Assembly: GCF_016428975.1 (NCBI RefSeq)
Contig: NZ_JAELTT010000023.1
Span: 1 to 61,575, forward strand
Direction of reading: 5' to 3'
Source of the DNA: Dyella sp. ASV21
GTDB taxonomy: Bacteria; Pseudomonadota; Gammaproteobacteria; Xanthomonadales; Rhodanobacteraceae
Length of the DNA stretch: 61,575 bases
The notes below the pieces were generated by a model. That model did no database searches. It saw nothing but the letters and a program-made list of their open reading frames with translations, and was not told where the DNA came from. A program made the position numbers and the translations under genes. Shown here piece by piece: positions 34,700 through 43,960 of the stretch (positions within the stretch are counted from its first letter, which is position 1; every line of letters starts with the position of its first letter).

Positions 34700-35466
34700 C
34701 ACGCGAACCCTTGTCGGTGGTGGTGATCACCTTCAATAACGCGGACACCCTGGATGCCTGTCTCAGCCAGGTCGACTGGGCCGAAGAGATCGTGGTGCTC
34801 GATTCGGGTTCCACCGATGCCACCGTGGCCATTGCGCAAAAGCATGGCGCGCGCGTGGCCGTGCATCCGTTCGACGACTACGGCCCGCAAAAGCAGCGTG
34901 CTTACGACATGGCCAGTCATGACTGGATTCTCAACCTGGATGCCGACGAGATTCTCTCGCCTGGCACACGCGAGGAGATCGAGCGTGCACTCAGTGCGCC
35001 GCGCTTTGCGGGCTATCGTTTGCCGCGGCGCGAGCGCATGTTCTGGACGGTGCAGCATCGCTGGAGCTGGCGCAATGGCCATCTGCGCCTGTTCGATCGT
35101 CGCCGTGGCGGCATGAACGACGTGGACGTACATGCCGCGGTGGAGGTGCGTGGTCCGGTAAAGACCTTGCGGCGTGCCGACTTCATCAACGATGGCGATG
35201 GCGACATCGCCACCCGCGTCGAGAAGATCAATCGCTACACCACGGGCATGGTGGCCTACAAACTGCGCAAGCGACAGCGCTTCACCGGGCTGCGCATGGT
35301 GTTCTATCCGCCCGTGTTCTTTCTGCGCCAGTACGTGGGCAAGCGTTATTTCCTCAATGGTTGGGCCGGCTTTATCGCTAGCGCCACCGGTGCGTTCTAC
35401 GCGTTCCTCAAGTACGCCAAATTGCATGAGGCACGGGAGCAGGCCGCGCGGAAGATGCGTGAATGA
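34696..35466 (+). CDS. glycosyltransferase family 2 (KdtX/WaaE-like)
   Basis: A 256-residue GT-A enzyme: SVVVITFNNADTLDACL, DEIVVLDSGSTDATVAIAQKHG-type donor site, LNLDADEILSP as DxD, then the WaaE/KdtX-like GYRLPRRERMFW and a C-terminal RFTGLRMVFYPPVFFLRQYVGKRYFLNGWAGF. In several lineages this family adds Glc or heptose to the inner core. The start ATG overlaps the previous stop (ATGA), giving translational coupling with the ligase-like gene. Confidence 0.9.
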   Translation: MTREPLSVVVITFNNADTLDACLSQVDWAEEIVVLDSGSTDATVAIAQKHGARVAVHPFDDYGPQKQRAYDMASHDWILNLDADEILSPGTREEIERALSAPRFAGYRLPRRERMFWTVQHRWSWRNGHLRLFDRRRGGMNDVDVHAAVEVRGPVKTLRRADFINDGDGDIATRVEKINRYTTGMVAYKLRKRQRFTGLRMVFYPPVFFLRQYVGKRYFLNGWAGFIASATGAFYAFLKYAKLHEAREQAARKMRE

Positions 35467-36004
35467 GCTGTCCATGGGCGCTTTGAGATTCAGCGCTCAT
35501 TTAGAGATGTGTTCTACACGCGTGTGATTTCTTGCGTTGGCGAAATTACTTTCAATCGCTCCCATGCCTTGTGGCTAGCCCACTGCGCGCGTTTCGTGGC
35601 GAACGATGCGAAATATCTTGCGCGTCGCGGGTCATGTCTCATCGGTGTTACGCCTTCGCCGTAAATCCGCCTGTGCGCTGGATTCTGCGCGCTTTCGCCT
35701 TGCGCGCCCTGGCGGTGCGTTGAAGCGGCTTCGTTACCATTGCGGTGCGGTGCGCGCTGTTCCTACACTCGTGGCGGTGTGTATGGGGTATCAGCGATTC
35801 GGCGTCAGGGGCTGCCGTTCGCTTCAAGGGTGATTCAACAGTGAGATAGCGGAAAACACGCGCGTGGCTTTGATGGCTATGCGGCGGATGCGTTTGTCCT
35901 TTTCTCCCACAAGACCTGCAGGAGGTCACCAAGGAGCACGACGCGGGAACCAATCCACAGGGGGTTTGGCTTGTTTTCGATGGACACCTTCCAGGAGACA
36001 TTGC
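35467..36004. other. 538-base gene-free leader before the S53 peptidase
   Basis: No reading frame here looks coding and I saw no RNA gene. A purine-rich site (CCAGGAGA) sits just before the peptidase ATG; the rest presumably carries its promoter. I could not assign a promoter box with confidence. Confidence 0.4.
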
Positions 36005-38296
36005 ATGAAGAACCAGCACCTGTACCTGAGCGCTGCGATTGCCGTGGCGCTTGCTGCCTCGCCGCTGTTCGCCGTGGCGCAGACGGCCGCCTCGCGGAAT
36101 CCCGCGCTGGCGGACATCAACACCACGGAAGCGCCGCGGGTGACGCAGACGGTGGATAGCCGCGCCGTATCGACCCTGCAGCGCAGCCATCTCGCTGTGG
36201 TCGATCAAACCGCCGTCACCGGAAGCATGGCTGACAACGCGCCGATGAATCATATGCATCTTGTGCTGAAGCGTAGCGCCTCGCGCCAGGCCGCGCTGGA
36301 TGCGTTGATCGCCGCGCAGCACGATCCCAGCTCCGCCAAATTCCATCAGTGGGTGACGCCGGAACAGTTCGGCGACACCTTCGGCGTGCTCGATGCCGAC
36401 GTAGCCGCCACGGTCTCCTGGTTGCAGTCGCAAGGCTTCACCGTGCATGGCGTGTATCCAAACAAGATGCAGATCGACTTCAGTGGCACCGCGGGCACCG
36501 TCAAGCGCGCGTTCCACACGCAGATGAATCGCTATACGCTCAACAAGACCTCGCATGTCGCCAATGCGTCGGACATCAGTATTCCCTCCGCGCTGCAGAA
36601 TGTGGTGGTGGGTGTCGCCGGCCTCAACGATATCCACCCGCAGCCCCAGCATGTGGCGCCACGGGTGGCGCGCTTCGATGCGTCCAGTGGCAAGTTCAAG
36701 TTGACCAAGCCGACCGTTTCGGCGGCGGCCGGCGTGAGCCCGGAGGCCATTGGTTTTACCAACGGCGCCCGTGGCTTGGTGCCCTACGACATGGCGAAGA
36801 TCTATGCGGTGGATCAGCTGCGTAGCAGTGGACTCACCGGCAGCGGCATCACCATCGCAGTGGTCGAGGACAACTCGATGGTGCCTGCCGACTGGACCAA
36901 CTTCGTGAGCCAGTTCAACCTGGGCAGCTACGGCGGCACCTTCACGCAGTCCCAGCCGCAAGCGACGGGGTTTACCAACTGCATCGATCCCAACATCGCC
37001 AACCCGGGCGAGGATGATGGCGAGACCTTGCTGGATGCGGAGTGGTCCACCGCGATGGCGCCGGGTGCGCATATCTGGGTCGCCAGTTGCGATGACTCCA
37101 ATTCAAACAATTTCTTTGGTGGCGTGTTCACCGCGGCGACCAATCTGATCAACGGCGCCAGCCGTCCCAACATCATCAGTGCCAGCTATGGGTACGGTGA
37201 AGGTTTCACCGATGCGCCGAGCAAGACTGCCATCGACCTGATGTGGGCACAGGCGGATGCGGAAGGCATTTCGGTGTTCGTATCGAGCGGCGACTCGGGT
37301 TCCAACCCCAGCTTCAACGGTGGTCTCATCAACAGCGTGGGCATCGACGCCAATGCATTCGGCACCTCGCCCAACGACACGGTTGTGGGCGGTACGGATA
37401 CGGCGGACGTGCTCGATGGCACCACCAAGAAGTACTTCGCGGCCACCTACAACTCGGTTTACGGTTCGGCGCTTTCCTATGTGCCGGAGATTCCGTGGAA
37501 CCAGTCGTGCGGTAACGAAGTGGCGGCCAAGTCGCTGGGTTTCGCCAGTTCGCTCGCCTTCTGCAAGCAATACCTGAAGCTCGATCCGCAAGGCTATTAC
37601 CTCACCTCCGAGGCAGGTAGCGGCGGCCCGTCGTCGGTGGATAGCAAGCCGGCATGGCAGCGTCAGGTGCACAACGCGGCGAAGGATCAGTCGCGCGACG
37701 TACCCGATGTGTCGCTATTCGCCGGTTCGTATGGCGGCGATACCTACGTGATCGTGTGCACGGCCGCCTATCCGTGCCAGCCGGGCTTTACCGGTTTGAT
37801 TTCCTTGAGCGGTGGCACGTCGCTTTCCTCGCCGATGTTCGCGGGCATCCAGGCGCTGATCGATCAGGGCCTGGCGGCCAAGGGCCTATCGCCCAACCAG
37901 GGCAATGCCGCGCCGACTTTGTATGCGCTGGCGGCGGACGAGTACGGCGGCGCCAAGGGCAATCCGCCGGCCAGCCTGGCCAATTGCAGTGCGGACAACG
38001 GCACCAAGGGCACCGGTAAGTGCGTGTTCCACAACATCACGCGCGGCAGCATCGCGACCCAGTGCGTGCAGCAGCCGCCAGGCATCGTCACGCCTGACTG
38101 CTACTTCTATGGATCGCTGCCTGCTTCGTCGTACGGGCCGTTGCAGGTGGGCCTCACCTCGACCAATGCCAGCAAGTACAACATCAACACCGAGGCGTTC
38201 GCGGCGGAGCCGGGCTGGAGCTTTGCGTCCGGCCTGGGCTCGGTCAATGCGCAGAACCTGTTCAATGCCTGGAAGGCGTTCGTCAACGTGAAGTAA
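36005..38296 (+). CDS. S53 (sedolisin/kumamolisin) secreted acid peptidase preproprotein
   Basis: 763 residues. Signal peptide (to AVAQ, about 26), pro-kumamolisin activation domain at about 50-215 (HMHLVLKRSASRQAALDALIAAQHDPSSAKFHQWVTPEQFGDTFG), then the S53 catalytic domain: GETLLDAEW giving Glu340 and Asp344, VFVSSGDSG with the oxyanion Asp, and GGTSLSSPMFAG with nucleophile Ser606. Inserted cysteine-containing segments (CGNEVA..., CTAAYPCQPG, CSADNGTKGTGKC, CVQQPP...CY) may form disulfides. At the C-terminal end the usual GYD-TGLG calcium site reads GWSFASGLGSVN, without the Asp. These enzymes work at acidic pH after autocatalytic removal of the propeptide. Confidence 0.93.
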   Translation: MKNQHLYLSAAIAVALAASPLFAVAQTAASRNPALADINTTEAPRVTQTVDSRAVSTLQRSHLAVVDQTAVTGSMADNAPMNHMHLVLKRSASRQAALDALIAAQHDPSSAKFHQWVTPEQFGDTFGVLDADVAATVSWLQSQGFTVHGVYPNKMQIDFSGTAGTVKRAFHTQMNRYTLNKTSHVANASDISIPSALQNVVVGVAGLNDIHPQPQHVAPRVARFDASSGKFKLTKPTVSAAAGVSPEAIGFTNGARGLVPYDMAKIYAVDQLRSSGLTGSGITIAVVEDNSMVPADWTNFVSQFNLGSYGGTFTQSQPQATGFTNCIDPNIANPGEDDGETLLDAEWSTAMAPGAHIWVASCDDSNSNNFFGGVFTAATNLINGASRPNIISASYGYGEGFTDAPSKTAIDLMWAQADAEGISVFVSSGDSGSNPSFNGGLINSVGIDANAFGTSPNDTVVGGTDTADVLDGTTKKYFAATYNSVYGSALSYVPEIPWNQSCGNEVAAKSLGFASSLAFCKQYLKLDPQGYYLTSEAGSGGPSSVDSKPAWQRQVHNAAKDQSRDVPDVSLFAGSYGGDTYVIVCTAAYPCQPGFTGLISLSGGTSLSSPMFAGIQALIDQGLAAKGLSPNQGNAAPTLYALAADEYGGAKGNPPASLANCSADNGTKGTGKCVFHNITRGSIATQCVQQPPGIVTPDCYFYGSLPASSYGPLQVGLTSTNASKYNINTEAFAAEPGWSFASGLGSVNAQNLFNAWKAFVNVK

Positions 38297-38310
38297 GCGG
38301 TTGGCTTGCC

Positions 38311-38342
38311 ATCTCCCGGTGGTCATCTGGCCGCCGGGAGAT
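38311..38342. terminator. terminator-like hairpin between convergent genes
   Basis: ATCTCCCGG (38311-38319) pairs with CCGGGAGAT (38334-38342), extended inside by further pairs with one wobble. No long T-run is seen on either strand, so termination may be weak. Confidence 0.5.
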
Positions 38343-38360
38343 CGCGCCAGCAGGTGCGCT

Positions 38361-39275
38361 TCAGGCTGCTTTTGGCCAGGCGAGCGCTGGCGCACCCAGG
38401 GCGTTCAGCAGGCAGGCGCAGGCATCGCTGCGCAACTGTTCGCGACGGCGGAACGCCGAACGGTGCTTGCTGTCCACGCGCGATTCGTCACGCATGGGCT
38501 CGGAGGCGGGCAGGGCAAAGAATCCATCCGGTTGCAGCACGCCCAGGCACTCTTCCCAGAAGCTGTCGTAGTCGGCCTTGATCTTGTCAGCCTGCCCGGC
38601 GAACGGGTGCAGCAAGTGGCTGACGCCGCGAATCTGTTGCGCGCCGGCGAACGCACCGAATGCCAACAGCAGCGAATACAGCAGATTCTTCGGACGCAGG
38701 CCGTAACACTGTTTGGTGAGTTCGCGCACGGCTTCGCGACCCAGCTCCGACGCAGCACCCTGCAGGCCGCCGATCAACAACGTGCGGCCGCCGTCGCTTA
38801 CGCTGAAAGTGACCGACGAGAGCAGCTGTTCCTGCGTGTTGGTCAGGCATAGCGCCAGCTCTCCTTCGCGGCTGCGGCCGAGCGGGCGACGCAGTTCCAG
38901 CAAGAGCTGGCTGCCATCCTTCAGCGTGATGGCGCCGAGCGCGCAGTGACCCCCCAGGTAGATCGCATCGGCCACGCGTGCGGGCAGTCGTTCGAAGACA
39001 AAGCGGTAATGCTCACGCACGATGGTGAGGCGCTGTGCACGACCCAGGCGGCGGTTGATGTAATGGTGATGCCAGCGCTCGATCAGGCGCGGATCGTGGG
39101 AAAGATAGGCCGCCAGTCGCGGCGATCCGAACAGCTCCTGCAGCCACGCTGATTGACGGCGCGGCATGCTGGCACTACGGGTGATGTATTTGAGGCATGC
39201 GACGAGGCGCTTGCCGGCGCCACCGCGCCAGTCATGACGCTGGCGCAGCGAACGCAGAAACAACGAGAAAGACAT
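38361..39275 (-). CDS. VirK/YbjX (DUF535) family protein, copy 2
   Basis: A 304-residue DUF535 protein starting at ATG 39275. It shares with the copy at 13718-14872 the family spine: HDPRLIERWHHHYINRRLGRAQRL, ITLKDGSQLLLELRRP, QGAASELGREAVRELTKQCYGLRPKNLLYSLLLAFGAF, HPFAGQADKIKADYDSFWEE and KHRSAFRRREQLR. It lacks the N-terminal 80-residue extension of copy 1. Position next to an LpxL-type acyltransferase and WaaA suits a role in envelope assembly or lipid A-related stress, as suggested for VirK; this is inference. Confidence 0.88.
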   Translation of the reverse strand: MSFSLFLRSLRQRHDWRGGAGKRLVACLKYITRSASMPRRQSAWLQELFGSPRLAAYLSHDPRLIERWHHHYINRRLGRAQRLTIVREHYRFVFERLPARVADAIYLGGHCALGAITLKDGSQLLLELRRPLGRSREGELALCLTNTQEQLLSSVTFSVSDGGRTLLIGGLQGAASELGREAVRELTKQCYGLRPKNLLYSLLLAFGAFAGAQQIRGVSHLLHPFAGQADKIKADYDSFWEECLGVLQPDGFFALPASEPMRDESRVDSKHRSAFRRREQLRSDACACLLNALGAPALAWPKAA

Positions 39276-39381
39276 GCGGAATGCTATGGGGGATCGACGT
39301 GGCCGCGCATGGTAACGCGAGTGACCATCATGCGCCCGTGCCCGTGTGTGCGCCTCGCCTTCATTGCGAGTGAGTATGACC

Positions 39382-40317
39382 TCAATAGATCGAAGGGCTG
39401 CCTTCGGGGCGCGTCTTGAAGCGCTTGTGTACCCACAGGTATTGCTCGGGTGCGGTGCGCACCATGTCTTCGATGCAAGCGTTGACGCGCGCGGTGTCCT
39501 CGAGCACGTCGTTGCTTGGAAGCTGCTCCAGCGGCGCACCCAGGCGCAGCGCATAGCCCTGATTGCCGGGCAAGCGGCGGTGATAGAAGGGAATCACCCT
39601 TGCCCCAGAAAGGCGGGCCAGATGATGCGTCGCCGTAATGGTGGCCGCGGGCACGCCGAAGAACGGTACAAAGACGTTGTCCTTGCTGCGCATGTCCTGA
39701 TCGGGCGCGTACCACAGTGTGCCGCCGTTGCGCAGGTATTTTACGGTGCCGCGGATATCGTCCTTCTCGAACATCGCCTCGGCATAGTCCAGGCGTGCAC
39801 GCAGCACCACCCACTCGAACACGGCGGTATCCATGCGGCGATACATGCCCGAGATGCGAATACGCTGCGAGACCAGTCGCGCGCATAGCTCCAGATGCGA
39901 AAAGTGGCCGCCCACCAGCAGCACGCCCTTGCCTTGGGCGCGTGCCGCTTCCAGGTGTTCGAGGCCTTCGATGGTGACCGGCACGCGCGCAATGGCGCGC
40001 TCGCTGCCCATCCAGCCCAGCGCAAACTCCACCATCATCAAGCCGATATCGCGCAGGTGCGCATTCACCAGCGCGGCCTGCTCGGCCTTTGACAGTTCGG
40101 GGAAGCACAAGGCGATGTTGGCTTCGGCCACATGGCGGCGCGGCGAGGGCACGCGTTGCACCAGCTGACCCAGGCCGCGACCCAGTGCCATCAACCAGGG
40201 GCGCGGCAGGTGCGCAATCAGCCAGATCACGCCCGCACCTAGCCAGGCCGGCCAATGCGATGGGGCGAGCAGGGAGCGGTTAAAGGGGGGGCGAGGCATG
40301 CCGGGCATCGTCGGCAT
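39382..40317 (-). CDS. lpxL: lipid A lauroyl/myristoyl acyltransferase (LpxL/HtrB family)
   Basis: A 311-residue member of the LpxL/LpxM family. One N-terminal membrane segment (WLGAGVIWLIAHLP), then the catalytic HX4(D/E) motif GGHFSHLELCARL, followed by SGMYRRMDTAVFEWVVLRARL, RGTVKYLRNGGTLWYAPDQDM and FVPFFGVPAATITATHHLARLSGA. It transfers a fatty acyl group from acyl-ACP to Kdo2-lipid IVA at the inner membrane. Divergent from waaA, whose product supplies that substrate; the two starts are about 100 bases apart. Three in-frame ATGs (40317, 40308, 40299) make the exact start uncertain. Confidence 0.88.
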   Translation of the reverse strand: MPTMPGMPRPPFNRSLLAPSHWPAWLGAGVIWLIAHLPRPWLMALGRGLGQLVQRVPSPRRHVAEANIALCFPELSKAEQAALVNAHLRDIGLMMVEFALGWMGSERAIARVPVTIEGLEHLEAARAQGKGVLLVGGHFSHLELCARLVSQRIRISGMYRRMDTAVFEWVVLRARLDYAEAMFEKDDIRGTVKYLRNGGTLWYAPDQDMRSKDNVFVPFFGVPAATITATHHLARLSGARVIPFYHRRLPGNQGYALRLGAPLEQLPSNDVLEDTARVNACIEDMVRTAPEQYLWVHKRFKTRPEGSPSIY

Positions 40318-40415
40318 TGTAGGGAACAAGCCATAACGAGGCGAGCCGCCGGCTGCTTTGAGTGGCGATCGTCGTCGAGTCGATATACTGGCGCACCGGA
40401 TCGAAGGGCTCACCA

Positions 40416-41681
40416 TTGCGTTACCTCTACACCCTCGCCATGTACCTGGTGACGCCGTTGATCATGATGCGTCTGCTGGCGCGTGGCGTGCGCTACCGTG
40501 ATTATCACCGCCGCTGGCGCGAACGCTTCGGCTTTTTCGACATGCCGGGCGTCAACGGCAGCCTGTGGGTGCACGCGGTATCGGTGGGCGAGGTGAATGC
40601 CGCCGAGCCGCTCATCAAGGCATTGCGCAACGACTACCCTAATGCGCCGCTGGTGATCACCACGGTGACGCCCACGGGTTCGGAGCGCGTGCGCCAGCTA
40701 TTTGGCGACAGCGTGTTTCACGTGTATCTGCCCTATGACCTGCCTTTTGCGGTAAAGCGCTTTCTGCGTCGCGTGCGGCCGCGCCTGGCGGTGATCGTGG
40801 AAACCGAGATCTGGCCGAATTTGTACTTCGCGTGCCGCAAGCGCGGTATTCCATTGATGATCGTCAACGCGCGACTGTCCGAGCGCTCGCTGCGCGGTTA
40901 CAAGCCCATGGGCGGCCTGGTGGCGCAGGCGCTGGGCTGTGTGCGCCTGATAGCCGCGCAGTCGGGGACGGACGCCGCGCGCTATCGCTCGTTGGGTGCC
41001 GATCCAGAAAAGATCGTAGTGACCGGCAACCTCAAGTTCGACATGCCCGTGCCCTACGACGCGGAATTGAAGGGGGAGGAACTACGCCGTCAGTGGGGTC
41101 CGTTGCGCCCGGCATGGATCGCCGGCAGTACGCATGAGGGCGAGGAGCTGCCCGTGCTGGAGGCGCATCTGGAAGTGCTCACGCGCTGGCCCGATGCGCT
41201 GCTGCTGATTGCGCCGCGCCATCCCGAACGCTTCAAGCTGGTGGAGAACTCCGCGCGCAGTCTGGGTTTCGTCGTGGGCACGCGCAGCGCCGATCGCGTA
41301 CCGTCGGCTGCGCACCAGGTGTTCGTGATCGATGCCATGGGCGAGTTGATGCCGTTCTACGCCGCATCGGACCTGGCCTTCGTGGGCGGCAGCCTGGTGC
41401 CCATCGGTGGGCATAACGTGTTGGAGCCCGCCGCGCTTTCGACGCCGGTGCTGGTGGGCCCGCATACGTTCAATTTCGAAGAGATCACCCTGACCTTGAT
41501 TCGCGAGGGCGGCGCCGAGCGCGTGGAAAGCGCCGAGGCGCTGGGTGCATCCGTGCAACGGCTGCTGCGCGACCAGGCGCGCCGTGACCGCATGGGCATG
41601 GTGGCGCGCATCGTGTTCGACAGTGAGCGGGGCGCGGTAAAGCGCGCGATGGGCATGATCGACAACCTGCTGCAGGAATAG
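40416..41681 (+). CDS. waaA: 3-deoxy-D-manno-octulosonic acid (Kdo) transferase
   Basis: About 421 residues, like E. coli WaaA (425). N-terminal membrane anchor (YTLAMYLVTPLIMMRLLARG), Glycos_transf_N domain (WRERFGFFD, LWVHAVSVGEVNAAEPLIKAL, VETEIWPNLYFACRKRGIPLMIVNARLSERS) with the acidic Glu of GEVNA, and a GT-B C-terminal half (APRHPERF, ASDLAFVGGSLVPIGGHNVLEPAALSTPVLVGPHTFNF). It adds Kdo to lipid IVA. I take TTG 40416 with GAAGGG upstream because the family N-terminus begins here; GTG 40362 and ATG 40440 are alternatives. Confidence 0.93.
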   Translation: MRYLYTLAMYLVTPLIMMRLLARGVRYRDYHRRWRERFGFFDMPGVNGSLWVHAVSVGEVNAAEPLIKALRNDYPNAPLVITTVTPTGSERVRQLFGDSVFHVYLPYDLPFAVKRFLRRVRPRLAVIVETEIWPNLYFACRKRGIPLMIVNARLSERSLRGYKPMGGLVAQALGCVRLIAAQSGTDAARYRSLGADPEKIVVTGNLKFDMPVPYDAELKGEELRRQWGPLRPAWIAGSTHEGEELPVLEAHLEVLTRWPDALLLIAPRHPERFKLVENSARSLGFVVGTRSADRVPSAAHQVFVIDAMGELMPFYAASDLAFVGGSLVPIGGHNVLEPAALSTPVLVGPHTFNFEEITLTLIREGGAERVESAEALGASVQRLLRDQARRDRMGMVARIVFDSERGAVKRAMGMIDNLLQE

Positions 41682-41720
41682 CCGTTCATTCCAGGTAATT
41701 CTGGCAACGACGAGCCATGA

Positions 41721-41758
41721 CACAAAAAAAGGCCGGGCATGCCCGGCCTTTTTTTGTG
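41721..41758. terminator. bidirectional rho-independent terminator between waaA and tolC
   Basis: A perfect palindrome with 18-base arms (41721-41738 and 41741-41758) around AT: a 7-bp A/T base, GC-rich core GGCCGGGC/GCCCGGCC, and T7 on each strand. Confidence 0.93.
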
Positions 41759-41780
41759 TGGCGATGGACGCGCGATAGCC

Positions 41781-43109
41781 TTACTGCAGCATCGCGTTGA
41801 CCGTCTCCATGTCCTTCAGGTCGATCGAGCCGGCCGACTGCTTAAGCTGCAGCTGGTCCAGCACCAGGGCGTGACGCGATTGCGAATAGCTGCTCTCGGC
41901 CTGGGTCAGGGTCTGAATGGCATTGAGCACGTTCAGCATGGTCTGGGTGCCCACGTCGAAGCCTGCACGCGTGGCCTCCAGCGCCTTCTGGCCCGAATCC
42001 ACCGAGGCCTTGTTGGCTTCCACCTGGCTGATACCCGAGAGCACCGAGCGGTAGTAGTTGAGCGTGTCGCGAACCACCTGGCGGCGGGTGGACTCCAGCG
42101 AATCCTGCGCTTCGTCACGCTGGTAGATCGACTGGCGCACGCGCGACTGGGTGGCACCGCCCGAGAAGATCGGAATATTCACCGACAGGCCCACGGTGGT
42201 GCCGTAGTCGCCGTTGCCGCGCACGTTGGTACTGGCGTTTTCCTGCCAGGTGGTGTCCTTGCCGCGCGACACCGAGGCGTTGAGCGTGGGCAGATGACCG
42301 GCGCGCGCCGCATTGATGCTGCTTTCGGCGGATTTCACGCCAAACTGGCCGGCCTGGATGGTGGCGTTGGAGGTCAATGCCTGCTGCACCCACTGGTTCG
42401 GGTCCGCCGGGTTTGGCGGCGTCAGCGGCAGATCCTCGCGAAGCTTCTTCAGGTCATCGACCGGCTTGCCGGTGATCTGCGTCAGCGCTTCCTTGGCATC
42501 GTTGAGGGTGTTCTGGGCGGCAATGGTCTGTGCCTTGGCCAGTTCGTAGTACGACTTGGCCTGGTATACGTCAGTGATTGCTGACAGGCCCACCTTGAAG
42601 CGCTGGTCGGCCTGGTCATAGGCCTCCTTGTAGGCGTCTTCGTTGGCCTTGGCGAACACCAGTGCATCCTGGCTGGTCAGCACGCCGAAGTAGGCGGTGG
42701 TGACGCGCACATAGAGCGCCTGCAGCGCGGCCTCGTAGGTTGCGTCCTGGGCCGAGGCCTGCGCGCGCGCAGCCGAGAGGTTGGCCCACTGGCTGAGGTC
42801 GAGCACGGTCTGGGTCAGGGTGGCCGAGAGCGAGCGCGTGCGCGAATGACCGTTGCCCTGGATCGAGCCGTTGGACAGTGTGCTGCCGGAGGACTGCTGG
42901 GTAAGGCCAAAGCTGCCGTTGAGCTGCGGCAGCATCACCGCACGCGCCTGGGTCACGCCCTCGCCGGTGGCCAGGCGGGTAGCGCCCGCCTGCGACAGCA
43001 CCGGGTCGTTGGCGCGGGCTTCTCGGTATGCATCCAGCAAATCCTCGCTGTGGCCGGCCAGCGGGAACGCCGACAGTGCCAGGGCAAGGGTCAGAAGCTT
43101 CAAGCGCAT
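41781..43109 (-). CDS. tolC: TolC-type outer-membrane channel
   Basis: About 442 residues with signal peptide (MRLKLLTLALALSAFPLAGHS|ED) and the TolC repeat structure of two OEP units: LLDAYREARANDPVL, LTQTVLDLSQWANLSAARAQ, LQALYVRVTTAYFGVLTSQDAL, KVGLSAITDVYQAKSYYELAKAQ, then VGLSVNIPIFSGGATQSRVRQ and GFDVGTQTMLNVLNAIQTLTQAES. It is the outer-membrane exit duct of type I secretion and RND efflux. I prefer ATG 43109 (GAGG upstream); ATG 43121 is four codons earlier. It follows pcm on the same strand, as in xanthomonads. Confidence 0.94.
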   Translation of the reverse strand: MRLKLLTLALALSAFPLAGHSEDLLDAYREARANDPVLSQAGATRLATGEGVTQARAVMLPQLNGSFGLTQQSSGSTLSNGSIQGNGHSRTRSLSATLTQTVLDLSQWANLSAARAQASAQDATYEAALQALYVRVTTAYFGVLTSQDALVFAKANEDAYKEAYDQADQRFKVGLSAITDVYQAKSYYELAKAQTIAAQNTLNDAKEALTQITGKPVDDLKKLREDLPLTPPNPADPNQWVQQALTSNATIQAGQFGVKSAESSINAARAGHLPTLNASVSRGKDTTWQENASTNVRGNGDYGTTVGLSVNIPIFSGGATQSRVRQSIYQRDEAQDSLESTRRQVVRDTLNYYRSVLSGISQVEANKASVDSGQKALEATRAGFDVGTQTMLNVLNAIQTLTQAESSYSQSRHALVLDQLQLKQSAGSIDLKDMETVNAMLQ

Positions 43110-43135
43110 GGGTTGCCTCATGTATGGGGAAAGGA

Positions 43136-43795
43136 TCAGAAAACGAAGCGGCGCGGCGGTTCGGCGTGCTTCAGGTACGGCAGGTCGGTTTCGAACAGCG
43201 ATTCCTCGCGGTAACGGCCGTTGCCTTCATGGGTGAGCAAGAGCACGTGCTGCACCGGCGATTCGCCGCGGATCACCAGCAGGCGGCCGCCTGGCTTGAG
43301 CCAGCCAAGGAAGCGCTGCGGAATCTGGTAGACCGCGCCGGTGACCACCAGCACGTCGAACTGGCCGGCCGGCTGCCAGGCGTTCACCGCTTCGCCCACT
43401 TCGAGCTTCACGTTGGTGATGCCGGCATGGGCCAGGCGCTCGCCGGCGGTAGCAATGAAATCGGCGTGGATGTCCACGCTGGTGACGTGCGCCGAGAGCT
43501 TGGCCATGCAAGCGGTGAGGAAGCCCGAGCCCGTGCCGACTTCCAGCACCTGGTCATTCGGATTCAACTCCAGCGCCTGCAGTACACGCCCCTCGACCAC
43601 CGGCTTCATCATCAACTCGCCATGGCCCAGCGGCAGGCAGAGGTCGGCAAAAGCCAGCTGGCGGTGCTCGGCGGCAACGAAATCCTCGCGGCGCACGGTG
43701 CCCAGCACGTCCAATACGCGTGCATCCAGCACCTCCCAGGGACGCACCTGGTTTTCCACCATGTTCAGACGCGCCTGTTCGAAGTTCATTGCCAT
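43136..43795 (-). CDS. pcm: protein-L-isoaspartate O-methyltransferase family protein
   Basis: A 219-residue SAM methyltransferase of the PCMT family: MVENQVRPWEVLDARVLDVL, REDFVAAEHRQLAFADLCLPLGHGELMMKP, the SAM-binding VLEVGTGSGFLTACMAKL, VTSVDIH, and ILV-type VLVVTGAVYQIPQRFLGWLKPGGRLLVI. It repairs isoaspartyl residues if it keeps the canonical activity; proteins of this subgroup next to tolC are often annotated only by family. The gap to tolC is 14-26 bases, so the two form an operon. Confidence 0.9.
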   Translation of the reverse strand: MAMNFEQARLNMVENQVRPWEVLDARVLDVLGTVRREDFVAAEHRQLAFADLCLPLGHGELMMKPVVEGRVLQALELNPNDQVLEVGTGSGFLTACMAKLSAHVTSVDIHADFIATAGERLAHAGITNVKLEVGEAVNAWQPAGQFDVLVVTGAVYQIPQRFLGWLKPGGRLLVIRGESPVQHVLLLTHEGNGRYREESLFETDLPYLKHAEPPRRFVF

Positions 43796-43960
43796 CTTGC
43801 TTACGTCCTGTTCGGATCGGAAAAAAGGCTAAAAATGATAAGTGCTTAGCTCGTTTCCGACAATGTGCAAAGCGTGCGGCCTTGGTCGTACTGCACGAAG
43901 TGCCGGAAGTCATCGCGCTCGGTTGACGGAAGTCATGCCTGGCGCGGTGTCCGCGGACAC

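Noticed and set aside
43947-43960. 14-base palindrome GTGTCCGCGGACAC
   Set aside because: It sits next to the stop of the 111-residue gene without T-run or partner site; too short in GC-rich DNA to mean much on its own.
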